A DNA stretch of 38,633 nt from the NCBI GenBank assembly GCA_051155755.1, contig DAXETY010000074.1, forward strand, positions 1-38,633, given 5' to 3'. The stretch's first letter is position 1. Each line of letters begins with the position of its first letter. The notes beneath the pieces were generated by a model. It ran no database searches. It saw only the letters and a program-made list of their open reading frames with translations, and was not told the origin of the DNA. The translations under genes and the position numbers were made by a program. This stretch comes from DAXETY01 sp051155755 (GTDB taxonomy: Bacteria > Desulfobacterota > Desulfobacteria > Desulfobacterales > SG8-13). Shown in pieces: positions 8,984 to 17,567 of the stretch.

Positions 8984-9509
8984 CGCTGAATTCGAAGACG
9001 CAAAGGACTCAGTCTTCTATATCGCCATCTGCGTCGAAGCCGCTCTTGCAGTTCGTCGGAGGCTGCGAGATCGATGCGGTCTTGATTGGTAAACTAACCC
9101 GAATCGTTGATACGTGTCATTTTATTCTTGCTGTAACAAACCATATCGATTGTTTAAATTTTTAAATAACACTCCAGAATCAATACAAATATGTTCAGCT
9201 CTCTTTCTTAATTCGGCTCAGATTCTCATTGCGGTTTTCGACCTCTTTTCAACCAGTACGCTGCAGCTCTTCGTGTCCGAGTGAAAGCACGGATCGGTAA
9301 AATACCGATTATTCTCAATAAATTTGTGCCGGCAAAGTACGTTTCACCGGATCGAACTCTTCAAATTTTGAATCACCGAATCCATAACAGTTGGCGCCGA
9401 TTGGCGGTCGATCAGGCCGGCACTGGCAATTCAGTTTATGGGGGGCTGCAGTCGTCCTATAGTTGGTAAATACCGGATTCAATTTTGGGGCTCCAGACAT
9501 GGAGGAAAT
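8984..9509. promoter_or_regulatory. Upstream region of the glycyl radical enzyme operon
   Basis: This 526-base gap has no convincing gene and should hold the operon promoter. Visible structures are an AT-rich TTTAAATTTTTAAA tract at about 9150 and a perfect 7-bp inverted repeat, ATCGGTA-AAA-TACCGAT at 9293-9309, a possible operator. I could not assign a convincing -35/-10 pair or sigma-54 site. Confidence 0.4.
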
Positions 9510-12503
9510 ATGAAGGAAAAGCACCCGGACCGTCATGACCACAAAAAAGCTGCGGACTCAGATCATTCGTTATATCTTGGCGCCGGCCGGACCGTAATCC
9601 TTCGAGAGGCGCATGCCGGTTCCGGTGAATCCGATGCCGCCGCTGCATTGAAAACCGATTGCAGAGACCCGTTTGCGAGGACATTGGGGGGCGATCTTTC
9701 TTTGAGCTATGTCACCTTCGATTCTCAAGGATTTGACGTTATCAGGAATTGGCGCGAGCAGCTGTTCAGAGAGATGCCGGAAATTACCGATGAACTTCCC
9801 CGATTGCTCACGGAATACATGCGAAAATCAGAAGGTAAAGACGAGTCGCCCTATCTGCGCAGAGCCAGAGCACTGAAACATGTATTTGTCAACAAAACAC
9901 CCATCGTAAAGACAACCGATCTTCTTCCGGGCCACACAACCAACACCATTCAGGGACCGGTGGTCTATGCCGACACAGTGGGCTCGGTCATCTGGTCGGA
10001 GCTGAAAACCGTAACGAACCGGGCGATCAACCCGTTCAACATAAGACCGGATGTCGCCCGGCGGTTGAACCGGGATATATTTCCCTACTGGATGCGGCGC
10101 TCGATTCAGGAAATCTCCCGCTACAGCGATTACGACAGCCGTTTGTTTTCCAACCGGGACGAAGTGATGGGGCATTCCGAGGAGCCGCCCCTGATCAAGA
10201 AAGCCGGAGAAACGCCCCGGTGTCAGCAGCTCTACGAAAGGGTATCCTTTTTCATCGCTTTTATCGCCTCTTGTGTGTCCCACACCGTGCCGGATTTTCA
10301 GCGTCTCTTAAAATTCGGGCTGAAAGCGCTGATGGGAAGAATGGATGCCGATATGCGCAACTTCGCATTGGACGGCAGCCAGCAAGAATTTTTGACCGGA
10401 GTCATAGAGGTCTTCGAAGCATCGATTTCGTACGCACACCGGTTGGCGAACGAAGCCGAAAAAATCGGCAACCCCGAACTCGCTCGAATTTGCCGAAGGG
10501 TGCCCGAACACCCGGCATCGACGCTCCACGAAGCGGTGGTCAGTGTTTGGATTCTGTATCATCTCCTGCTGCAGGAAAACACGCATTACGGTTTTTCTCT
10601 GGGAAGAATGGACCAGGTCTTTCAACCTTATTACATGGCGGACTGGACAAGACTCGAACTCGACCAGGCTGGCGACCGGGAGAAAAACGATTACCGCACA
10701 AGGGCGGTCGAACTCATGTGTCATTTTTTCCTGAAGGTATCCGACAACGTACCCCTGTCATCGGAAACCACCGAGGCCCTGTTCGCCGGGAGCGGCGCCA
10801 ATCAGGCTTTGACCGTTGGTGGGACCGATTACAACCGCCGGACCGGCCGGGTCGAAAACGCCGTCAACGACATGACCTATATCATCTTGAAAGCCACCGA
10901 ACTTCTGGCAGTGCGAGACCCCAATGTGCACGCCCGGTATCATGTGGACGTCCACAATAGAGATGCCACCGGAAATTTGTTGGAAGCAACCGCCGTATCA
11001 CCCTATCTCAAGCGGCTGTGCGAAGTGAACATGCTCACCCGTGCTACGCCGGCGATACACGGAGATGCGGCGGTGGTGGAATCGTTAAGCGCTTATTATC
11101 GGGATCACAGCGGCGTGCAGCCGGAAGAAGCCCTGGCGGACGCCCATGATTACTGTTCGATCGGCTGCATTGAAGAAAATTCCGCCGCCCGGCATTACGG
11201 CTATACCGGCGCGTTGAACATCGCCCTTTCCACTGTCCTGGAGATGGCCCTGTTCGGCGGCAAACATCGCAGTGACGGCATCGATGCGGAAAGCCCGAAC
11301 TGGGCAACAGGGAAAAAAGAATACACAACGCCTCCCATCTGGGAGATGGGCCGGATGGAAGATTTCATAACGGCATTCAGATTCCAGATGGATGAATACG
11401 CGAAAATCACCGTCCAATGCCACAACTACATGGGACGCTTCACTGAGAAACACCGGCCCGTGCCCCTGCTGTCGGGCTTGTTTATCGGACCGACAAACAC
11501 GCCCGACACACCGTCGGACACAAATAAGGCCAAGTTCCGGGATTTGTCTTCGGGTGGCGCCAAATATAACTCCGTGGGTGTATCCGTCATTGGCATCGCC
11601 GATGTGATCGACTCGTTTTGTGTGATCGACAATCTCATTTTCAGCGGTGAACACGATGTAAAGCCGCAGGAACTGATCCTTGCGCTGGAAGCCGATTTCG
11701 AGGCGCAAAATCTGACTCGATTGGCATCCAGCGCCAGTGGAGTCATTCAAACTTTTTACAAACAGTTTCCGCTCGACGGGAACCGCTTGCAGCAAATCAA
11801 AGATTGGATCCGCTTTGGGCCGCGCTACGGAAAAGGCGTTGGAAACGAAAACCGGCTGGCGGTTCATTATACCAAGCTCATCCCTGAAATCATTCAGGAA
11901 ACCTACTACAAATATCGAACCTACCGGGGCGGACGGTTTCTGGTGGGTTACTGGAGCATGACCATACATGCGGGCTACGGTCTGCTTCACAAGGCGACGC
12001 CGAACCTCCGGAAAAACGGCGAGGCCTTTGCCGGCGGAGCAACGCCATGTCCGGCGCTGGTAAACGCGGACGGCTCCCTGCCCAACATCCTCGACCAGCT
12101 GTATTCGGTTTCTTCGATCGAAAACAGACATGTTCAAAACGGCTGCACCTATAACCTGACCCTGACCGCCCGCCGGAATCCGGCTTATTTCGATCGGGAC
12201 AACCACCGCTTTGCCCAGTACGTGAAGGCCTTTATGGAAAACAAGGGCATTTTGGTGCAGATGTGCGTTACCAGCATCGATCGATTTCAAAAAGCCCATG
12301 AAGCTGCCAAAAAGGCGGTAAAAGCCGGAATTTCATGGCAGAAGCGCAACGAAATTTTGGCGCCCTATCAGGATCTGATGATACGGGTGGCGGGATACTC
12401 GGCCTATTTCGTATCACTGAGCCGGGAAATGCGGGAAGAAATCATCGCACGGGCCAATTTTGCGCTGCAGGATGGCAATGATCAACACACCTACCATTTG
12501 TAA
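9510..12503 (+). CDS. Glycyl radical enzyme, pyruvate formate-lyase-like, unknown substrate
   Basis: The 997-residue protein is a glycyl radical enzyme. The radical site is Gly962 in RVAGYSAYF, 35 residues from the C-terminus. The thiyl-radical cysteine is Cys553 in CSIGCIEEN. The GCxE arrangement (Glu555) is that of eliminating GREs such as glycerol, propanediol and hydroxyproline dehydratases, choline lyase and isethionate lyase, where the Glu acts as base; formate-lyases have a Cys-Cys pair instead. The substrate is unknown. At 997 residues it is longer than the usual 760-900, partly through a polar N-terminal extension. ATG 9510 has GGAGGA just upstream; the frame open back to 9438 is probably untranslated. 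It heads an operon with an SCP2-like protein, its activase and a membrane protein. Confidence 0.93.
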   Translation: MKEKHPDRHDHKKAADSDHSLYLGAGRTVILREAHAGSGESDAAAALKTDCRDPFARTLGGDLSLSYVTFDSQGFDVIRNWREQLFREMPEITDELPRLLTEYMRKSEGKDESPYLRRARALKHVFVNKTPIVKTTDLLPGHTTNTIQGPVVYADTVGSVIWSELKTVTNRAINPFNIRPDVARRLNRDIFPYWMRRSIQEISRYSDYDSRLFSNRDEVMGHSEEPPLIKKAGETPRCQQLYERVSFFIAFIASCVSHTVPDFQRLLKFGLKALMGRMDADMRNFALDGSQQEFLTGVIEVFEASISYAHRLANEAEKIGNPELARICRRVPEHPASTLHEAVVSVWILYHLLLQENTHYGFSLGRMDQVFQPYYMADWTRLELDQAGDREKNDYRTRAVELMCHFFLKVSDNVPLSSETTEALFAGSGANQALTVGGTDYNRRTGRVENAVNDMTYIILKATELLAVRDPNVHARYHVDVHNRDATGNLLEATAVSPYLKRLCEVNMLTRATPAIHGDAAVVESLSAYYRDHSGVQPEEALADAHDYCSIGCIEENSAARHYGYTGALNIALSTVLEMALFGGKHRSDGIDAESPNWATGKKEYTTPPIWEMGRMEDFITAFRFQMDEYAKITVQCHNYMGRFTEKHRPVPLLSGLFIGPTNTPDTPSDTNKAKFRDLSSGGAKYNSVGVSVIGIADVIDSFCVIDNLIFSGEHDVKPQELILALEADFEAQNLTRLASSASGVIQTFYKQFPLDGNRLQQIKDWIRFGPRYGKGVGNENRLAVHYTKLIPEIIQETYYKYRTYRGGRFLVGYWSMTIHAGYGLLHKATPNLRKNGEAFAGGATPCPALVNADGSLPNILDQLYSVSSIENRHVQNGCTYNLTLTARRNPAYFDRDNHRFAQYVKAFMENKGILVQMCVTSIDRFQKAHEAAKKAVKAGISWQKRNEILAPYQDLMIRVAGYSAYFVSLSREMREEIIARANFALQDGNDQHTYHL

Positions 12504-12587
12504 ATGCTATGGACGGATCGTCTCTTTGAGCCGGCAGACGGAAGATGCTGCCATCGGACAATCGCAAGGCAGAACGTGGAGGCGTTT

Positions 12588-13253
12588 ATGTACACGGGTT
12601 TCTATCAATTCAGGACCGACTTTGTCAAAGTCTTGCAGGTGGGTCGTGAACAGGAAATGCTGTCGGAAAGGCAACCGAAGTCTGATTCGGCCCTGGAGGG
12701 GAAAATCGTTGCGAAAGTAATGGCGCTGCTGATCGAGCACGGCTTTCAGGCGTTTACGACGCTGGATGCCGTTGCCAGGAAAAACTCTTTTTTTGAAGAA
12801 AATTTCATCGTTCTGGATGATGCCGGCCAGGAAGCCTTATACCAGGGACGATTTTTAATCAGAACCCTGCAGCCCGGCGACCAGATGAATGTTTGGTTTG
12901 GTTTTCTGCAGGGCAACTGGCTGCTGGCCCGGGCTGCCGGTATGCTGAAAAGACTGCGCGACAGAACCGAAGACCGCATTGACCTTTATTCGATCCTGCA
13001 GTCAATGGACCTGGTTTCTACCAAAATCCTTTCTGAAGACGAAGCCGATCGCTATGAAAATGACCCCGAGCGTGTCGACCTGGTGCTGCGGTTCAAAGAT
13101 ATTGCTTCGATTTACGCGTTGCTGCAATCGGATGATCTCGACATGGTGGACCTCATGTTCAAAAACGTGCTGCAAATTTACGGAAATCAAAATCACATGT
13201 ACAAGTTGGGCGCGATTACCAGAAATCTGCAACTCGCACTGGAGGCGCAGTAG
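12588..13253 (+). CDS. SCP2-like domain protein in glycyl radical enzyme operon
   Basis: The 221-residue product sits between the GRE and its activase. Its C-terminal half resembles the SCP2 sterol/lipid-carrier fold: VDLVLRFKDIASIYALLQ, then a short acidic loop, DMVDLMFKNVLQIYG and a final amphipathic helix. In SCP2 proteins these form the sheet and helix that wrap a hydrophobic ligand. The N-terminal half (about residues 35-110) has the mixed pattern EALYQGRFLIRTLQPGDQMNVWFG and no recognised family. A role as hydrophobic-substrate carrier or GRE subunit is inference. The start at ATG 12588 has GTGGAGG 5 bases upstream and leaves an 84-base gap after the GRE; 28 bases separate it from the activase. 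Confidence 0.7.
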   Translation: MYTGFYQFRTDFVKVLQVGREQEMLSERQPKSDSALEGKIVAKVMALLIEHGFQAFTTLDAVARKNSFFEENFIVLDDAGQEALYQGRFLIRTLQPGDQMNVWFGFLQGNWLLARAAGMLKRLRDRTEDRIDLYSILQSMDLVSTKILSEDEADRYENDPERVDLVLRFKDIASIYALLQSDDLDMVDLMFKNVLQIYGNQNHMYKLGAITRNLQLALEAQ

Positions 13254-13281
13254 TTAAAATTCAATTTCCGGGAAGGTTCGT

Positions 13282-14193
13282 TTGGAAGAGACAAGGGGTC
13301 TTATCTTCGACATCAAAAGGGACTGCAGCGAGGATGGGCCGGGCATACGCACGACGGTTTTTTTTAAGGGGTGCCCCCTATCCTGCGTCTGGTGCCACAA
13401 TCCCGAGGGCATCGCCTTCAGACCGTCCATCGCTTATGATCCGGACCGATGTGATCCGGACCATTGCGGTGATCGTCCCTGCCTGGCCGTATGTCCGTCC
13501 AACGTCTTCACCCTCGATCCTGATTGCAGTAAGATCCGGGTCGACCACCAAGCATGCACCCGCTGTGAACAGTGTTTTGCGGTCTGTGTTCCAAAGGCAT
13601 TGGCGCCGGTGGGCCATTGGCGGGAGGCAGCCGAACTGGTTGAAGAACTTCTCATCGACCGCGGTTTTTTTCAATCCACCGGTGGCGGTGTGACCCTTTC
13701 GGGCGGGGAGCCCACCCTGCAGATGAATTTTTTGCACCGTCTTCTGCTGCAATTAAAGAAAGAGGGCATCAACGCGGGACTGGAAACCTGCGGACATTTT
13801 GCACTCGAAAAATTTCAAGAAATGATCCTGCCGTATCTGGATTTCATTTATTTTGACTTGAAACTGATCGATCCGGATGCGAGCCTGCAATATACCGGTT
13901 GTTCCAATGAGAAAATCATAAAAAACTTTCTCTGCCTTTATCATGAAGCCAACATACCGGTGATTCCCCGCATACCGCTCGTTCCGGATATTACCGCGAG
14001 CCCCGCCAACCTCAAGGGGCTGGGGAAATTTTTTCGGGAACAAAAGATATCGGCCTGCGCTCTCATGCCGTATAATCCCTCCTGGATTGACAAAGCCATC
14101 CAGCACGGAATCGAAGCAAGATATCATCATCACGCTTTTCTTTTGGAAGAACAGGAAGAAAATTGCGTGAAATACCTTCTATCGGATTTTTAG
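13282..14193 (+). CDS. Glycyl radical enzyme activase (radical SAM)
   Basis: This 303-residue enzyme cleaves S-adenosylmethionine and abstracts hydrogen from the glycine of the partner GRE. The radical-SAM motif CxxxCxxC is Cys31, Cys35, Cys38 (CPLSCVWCHNPEG). A ferredoxin-like insert follows with two sets of four cysteines (57, 62, 67, 71 and 92, 95, 98, 102), as in activases of eliminating GREs but not in the formate-lyase activase. GGGVTLSGGEPTLQ near residue 135 is the family's SAM-binding stretch. The start is TTG 13282 with GGGAAGG upstream, giving the usual N-terminus GLIFDIKRDCSEDGPGIRT. Its place two genes after the GRE supports the pairing. Confidence 0.93.
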   Translation: MEETRGLIFDIKRDCSEDGPGIRTTVFFKGCPLSCVWCHNPEGIAFRPSIAYDPDRCDPDHCGDRPCLAVCPSNVFTLDPDCSKIRVDHQACTRCEQCFAVCVPKALAPVGHWREAAELVEELLIDRGFFQSTGGGVTLSGGEPTLQMNFLHRLLLQLKKEGINAGLETCGHFALEKFQEMILPYLDFIYFDLKLIDPDASLQYTGCSNEKIIKNFLCLYHEANIPVIPRIPLVPDITASPANLKGLGKFFREQKISACALMPYNPSWIDKAIQHGIEARYHHHAFLLEEQEENCVKYLLSDF

Positions 14194-14243
14194 CTGCTTT
14201 GCCGAATTTTGGATGATGCCGTTTTGGGCTGGGAAGGAAACCC

Positions 14244-14858
14244 ATGGTACAAATCGATATTCCCGCCGGCTTTGTGATCAGCATGGTTGCAATTGATCTG
14301 GGCCGGGAGGCCCTGAAAAAAGATTCCGAAAAAACAAATACCGGGACCTCCGCCCTTTATTACAAATACCTGTTTCGATCCGTATTGTTTGCCGGCATCG
14401 TGATCGCGCCTGCCGGAATCTATCTGCTGGCGGGATGGCCCGGATGGGAACAAATTTACTGGAGCCGGCGCTTCGAGGCGGTTCTGCACACCGGTTGGGC
14501 CAATGCGCTGCTGCCGGCATTCTTTGTGATGTCCATCGTACTGGCCGCTTATCTGGGCCATGTGCTCGGATATCGATGGCTTGTCAGCGGCAAGGAAAAA
14601 TTCATTCGCCCGACATGGGTGGGCATATTGATCACCGCCGGCGTTATCGTGCTTTTCAATTATCCATCCTTCCTGTTGGTCGGCACCTATGATCAGTACC
14701 ACAATCTCGAGGGGCAGGCTCGTGAAGCCATGGCAAGCGTGTGGAGCAATCCGTACGGATTTTCACTCGCCTGGTGCGGGGTAATGATTTATTTCGTCTC
14801 TGCTCTGATTTACTTTTGCCGGAAGATCTTGCGTGAGGCGAAACGGGTCGAATCTTGA
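14244..14858 (+). CDS. Multi-pass membrane protein, hypothetical
   Basis: The 204-residue product has four clear membrane segments, at about residues 46-65 (SVLFAGIVIAPAGIYLLAGW), 88-112, 128-150 (VGILITAGVIVLFNYPSFLL) and 172-192. A weakly hydrophobic N-terminus ends in REALKKDSEK. I do not recognise the family. It lies 50 bases after the activase on the same strand, so it is probably the last gene of the GRE operon and might move the substrate or product, though it lacks any known transporter motif. The right-hand repeat copy starts 11 bases after its stop codon. Confidence 0.7.
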   Translation: MVQIDIPAGFVISMVAIDLGREALKKDSEKTNTGTSALYYKYLFRSVLFAGIVIAPAGIYLLAGWPGWEQIYWSRRFEAVLHTGWANALLPAFFVMSIVLAAYLGHVLGYRWLVSGKEKFIRPTWVGILITAGVIVLFNYPSFLLVGTYDQYHNLEGQAREAMASVWSNPYGFSLAWCGVMIYFVSALIYFCRKILREAKRVES

Positions 14859-14869
14859 CGGTTCCATTT

Positions 14870-14986
14870 GAGTCAACAACCACCCGCAAAGCGGGTGGCT
14901 TGGATTTTCGGCCATAGGCCGAAAAGACAGAAGCACGTTTGTGCTTCGATGTTGAACTTGCAGTAGCACCCGGTTTAGGCAAGAAT
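14870..14986 (+). repeat. Palindrome-rich repeat, copy C
   Basis: It starts GAGTCAACAA and has the hairpin CCACCCGC-AAA-GCGGGTGG, then TTTTCGGCCATAGGCCGAAAA (itself palindromic), GACAGAAGCAC, CTTCGATGTTGAACTTGCAG, TAGCACCCGGTTTAGGCAAGAAT. It is the shortest copy (117 bp) and is in opposite orientation to copy B. It fills most of the gap between the membrane protein and the flavin oxidoreductase. Confidence 0.85.
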
Positions 14987-15021
14987 AGAACCACCGGGTT
15001 GCCGGTAAGGACTTACAGGCG

Positions 15022-16233
15022 ATGTCGAAATTATTTGCACCGGGCAAGATCGGCGATTTGGAGATTCAGAATCGGATGATTCGTGCCGCATCCCACGAAG
15101 GATTGGCCGACAGCCGCGGCAGACCTTCCGATGATCAGTATCTGTTCTACAAGGGATTTGTCGAAGGCGGCATCGGTCTGGTCATCACAGGATATGCCGG
15201 TATCATGCAGTCGGGTAAAAGTGCACTTTACCACATGACCATGATCGACGACGATGAATTGATTCCATATCACCAGTCGCTGGTAAACCGGATTCACCGA
15301 ATCGGAGGAAAAATCGTTCTGCAGATTGCCCATTGCGGACGCCAGACGTGGTCTTCGGAAACGGGGATGCCTCTGATGGCGCCGTCGGCCGTTCCGTGCG
15401 GATTTTACCGCGAGACACCCAAAGCGATGGCGGAAAACGACATCTGCGATGTCATCGAAGCTTTTGGACAGGCAGCCCGAAGGGCCATGGAGGCCGGCTA
15501 CGACGGCGTCGAAATTCACGGGGCACACGGCTATCTTCTATCCACCTTTCTTTCGCCGCACGCCAACAAAAGAAAAGACCGGTGGGGCGGCAGCCGGGAA
15601 AACCGATTCAGAATTGTTGATGCAACGCTCAAAAAGGTTCGCAATACGGTGGGCGATGGCTACCCGGTCCTGATAAAGCTAAATACCTTCGAACGGGCCT
15701 CACGGGGCATCAAGTCCGAAGAATGCCTTCATTTTGCAGAGATGGTGGCGGAAACCGGCAGTTGCGATGCCATCGAATTCAGCTGTGGAACCAATGAGGG
15801 CGGCTTTATCATGGCCCGCGGCGGTTTTCCCACCGATGCCATCTTTGAGTTCATGCGCCCCTATTGCAATTATCATCCTGTGCTAAAACAATTGATGAAG
15901 TACCTGGTGATACCGTTTATCAAGCGAAAGCAGCCCCCCTTTCGGGAAGGGTACAACCTTGCCACCGCAGCGCGTGCAAAAGCCCAGATCCCGCTGCCTG
16001 TGATCACCGTGGGGGGAATGCGGTCGAAAAACGTGATGGAAGAAGCAATTGAATCCGGCATGACGGATTTTGTTTCCATGGCAAGGCCTTTGATCCTGGA
16101 GCCGGATCTGCCGAACAAATTCCGGACCAGACAAAGCCAAGCCGCTTTATGCGATAATTGCAACCAATGTGTTGTCGCCAGCGATACCAGAAAGATTCAG
16201 TGTTACCGTACGGATCTCGGCAGACACCTATAA
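15022..16233 (+). CDS. NADH:flavin oxidoreductase / Old Yellow Enzyme family
   Basis: The 403-residue cytoplasmic flavoprotein has the FMN-binding TIM barrel of the OYE family: LFAPGKIGDLEIQNRMIRAA at the N-terminus, IAHCGRQT, GYDGVEIHGAHGYLLSTFLS (active-site His pair), RWGGSRENRFR, and the phosphate-binding VGGMRS and FVSMARPLI stretches near the end. The C-terminal CDNCNQC resembles the Fe-S motif of dienoyl-CoA-reductase-like members, but the protein stops soon after, without the second FAD/NAD half, so electrons must come from a partner. Likely reaction: reduction of an activated C=C bond; the substrate is unknown. ATG 15022 follows AAGGACTTACAGGCG. It lies beyond repeat copy C, so co-transcription with the GRE genes is uncertain. 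Confidence 0.88.
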   Translation: MSKLFAPGKIGDLEIQNRMIRAASHEGLADSRGRPSDDQYLFYKGFVEGGIGLVITGYAGIMQSGKSALYHMTMIDDDELIPYHQSLVNRIHRIGGKIVLQIAHCGRQTWSSETGMPLMAPSAVPCGFYRETPKAMAENDICDVIEAFGQAARRAMEAGYDGVEIHGAHGYLLSTFLSPHANKRKDRWGGSRENRFRIVDATLKKVRNTVGDGYPVLIKLNTFERASRGIKSEECLHFAEMVAETGSCDAIEFSCGTNEGGFIMARGGFPTDAIFEFMRPYCNYHPVLKQLMKYLVIPFIKRKQPPFREGYNLATAARAKAQIPLPVITVGGMRSKNVMEEAIESGMTDFVSMARPLILEPDLPNKFRTRQSQAALCDNCNQCVVASDTRKIQCYRTDLGRHL

Positions 16234-16298
16234 AAGCAGGGCCATTGGGCAAGCCCGCTTTCCCCTTATGGCGGTTTCAATTCGGCAAACCAGATCTT

Positions 16299-17339
16299 TC
16301 AAGGCTTACGATTCAGAATTTCAGCCGGACGGCCCTCCGCACAACCCTCCAGCACTTTTCCCAGCCGGTTGAGGCTTTCATTGCTGCCGACCACGATGAG
16401 CTTGTCGCCGGACTGGATGCAGGTGTCCGCCGAGGGATTGAACAGCAGGCTGCCGTCCTGGCGGACCATGGAAAGAATAATCATGTTAAACGACTGGCGG
16501 ATGCCCGATTCTTTCAAAGGCACCCCGACCAGGTTGCAGGATGGGTCCACGGAGAGTTCTTCGATGTGAATGTCGGTGGCCTCGTCGGCGAAGGCCAGTT
16601 CCAGAAATCGGATGACATTGGGCCGCAGGATTGCATGTGCCATTCGGCGGGCTCCGACATCGAATGGAGAGACGACCACATCGGCGCCGGCCGAGTACAA
16701 CGGTTTTTTAATGGCGTTTTGACTGGCTCTGGCCACCACGTACAGGTTCGGATTCAATCCCCGGGCCAGCAGAACCAGAAAGACGTTGTCGGCATCGGTG
16801 CCCAGGGCGGCGATCAGATTCGAGGCCCGTTCGATTCCGGCTTTTTTCAGCTTTTCTTCCCGGGTGGCTTCGCCGGAGACAAACAAAATGCCGTCTTCGT
16901 TCATGATGGGGATGCGCTCTTCGTTTTGCTCGATCACCACGAACGGCAGTTTTTTCTGGGTCAGGTACCGGCAGAACGCACGTCCCATGCGGCCGTATCC
17001 ACAGACGATGTAGTGCTGTTCCAGTTGATCGATTTGATGGTCCAATTTGCGCCTCCCCAAAACAAGCCGGATCCGTCCCTCCACCAGAAACTGGATCACG
17101 TTGCCGATTACGTACAGAAAAAAACCGCCGCCCATTATAATGAAAATCACGGTGAAAATTCGTCCGAATTCACTGAGCTGACGGGTTTCCCCGAAACCGA
17201 CCGTGGACAACGTGATCACCGTCATGTAAAGCGAATCCAACATGGGCCAGTTTTCGATGAACATGTAGCCCAGGGTGCCCAGGGCCACCAGGAATGCGGA
17301 AAACAGAACGGCTTTGATAAGATTGGTCGAAGGATTCAC
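16299..17339 (-). CDS. Potassium channel with RCK (TrkA-N/TrkA-C) domain
   Basis: The 346-residue protein is a two-helix potassium channel of the MthK type. Helix 1 is at about 8-28, the selectivity filter is TVGFG (residues 46-50), and helix 2 is at about 60-85. A cytoplasmic RCK-N Rossmann domain follows (VCGYGRMGRAFCRYL), then an RCK-C domain (EELSVDPSCNLVGVPL ... SGDKLIVVGS). Ligand binding (Ca2+, nucleotide) to the RCK ring normally gates K+ flux. The start is GTG 17339, without a strong Shine-Dalgarno. It is convergent with the flavin oxidoreductase and divergent from the first MttB gene. Potassium and betaine are both osmotic solutes, which may explain its place beside the betaine island. 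Confidence 0.92.
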   Translation of the reverse strand: MNPSTNLIKAVLFSAFLVALGTLGYMFIENWPMLDSLYMTVITLSTVGFGETRQLSEFGRIFTVIFIIMGGGFFLYVIGNVIQFLVEGRIRLVLGRRKLDHQIDQLEQHYIVCGYGRMGRAFCRYLTQKKLPFVVIEQNEERIPIMNEDGILFVSGEATREEKLKKAGIERASNLIAALGTDADNVFLVLLARGLNPNLYVVARASQNAIKKPLYSAGADVVVSPFDVGARRMAHAILRPNVIRFLELAFADEATDIHIEELSVDPSCNLVGVPLKESGIRQSFNMIILSMVRQDGSLLFNPSADTCIQSGDKLIVVGSNESLNRLGKVLEGCAEGRPAEILNRKP

Positions 17340-17567
17340 GATATCGCCCGGTGCGACAGAAAATCGTTTTTCGACAAGGGGTCTGTTTTTATAAAAATTT
17401 TAGGGAGAGCCTGTCAAACGAAAAGCATCCGAGCGAACCCCGGCGGCCGGCGAGGCGGATCGATGGTTGACGGCGGGCGGACTTTGTGAAATGAAGTGAC
17501 CTTTTCCGGATCGAAAGTGAAATTTATGAATCTGATTTGAAATGTTCAGTGTGAAGGGAACATTGAC

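Noticed and set aside
11085..12299. A 404-codon minus-strand open frame within the glycyl radical enzyme gene
   Set aside because: The plus frame carries the thiyl-Cys and glycyl motifs; the antisense frame has no motif.
16158..17489. A 443-codon plus-strand open frame over the RCK channel
   Set aside because: It lies antisense to a clear potassium channel with TVGFG and RCK motifs and has no family features.
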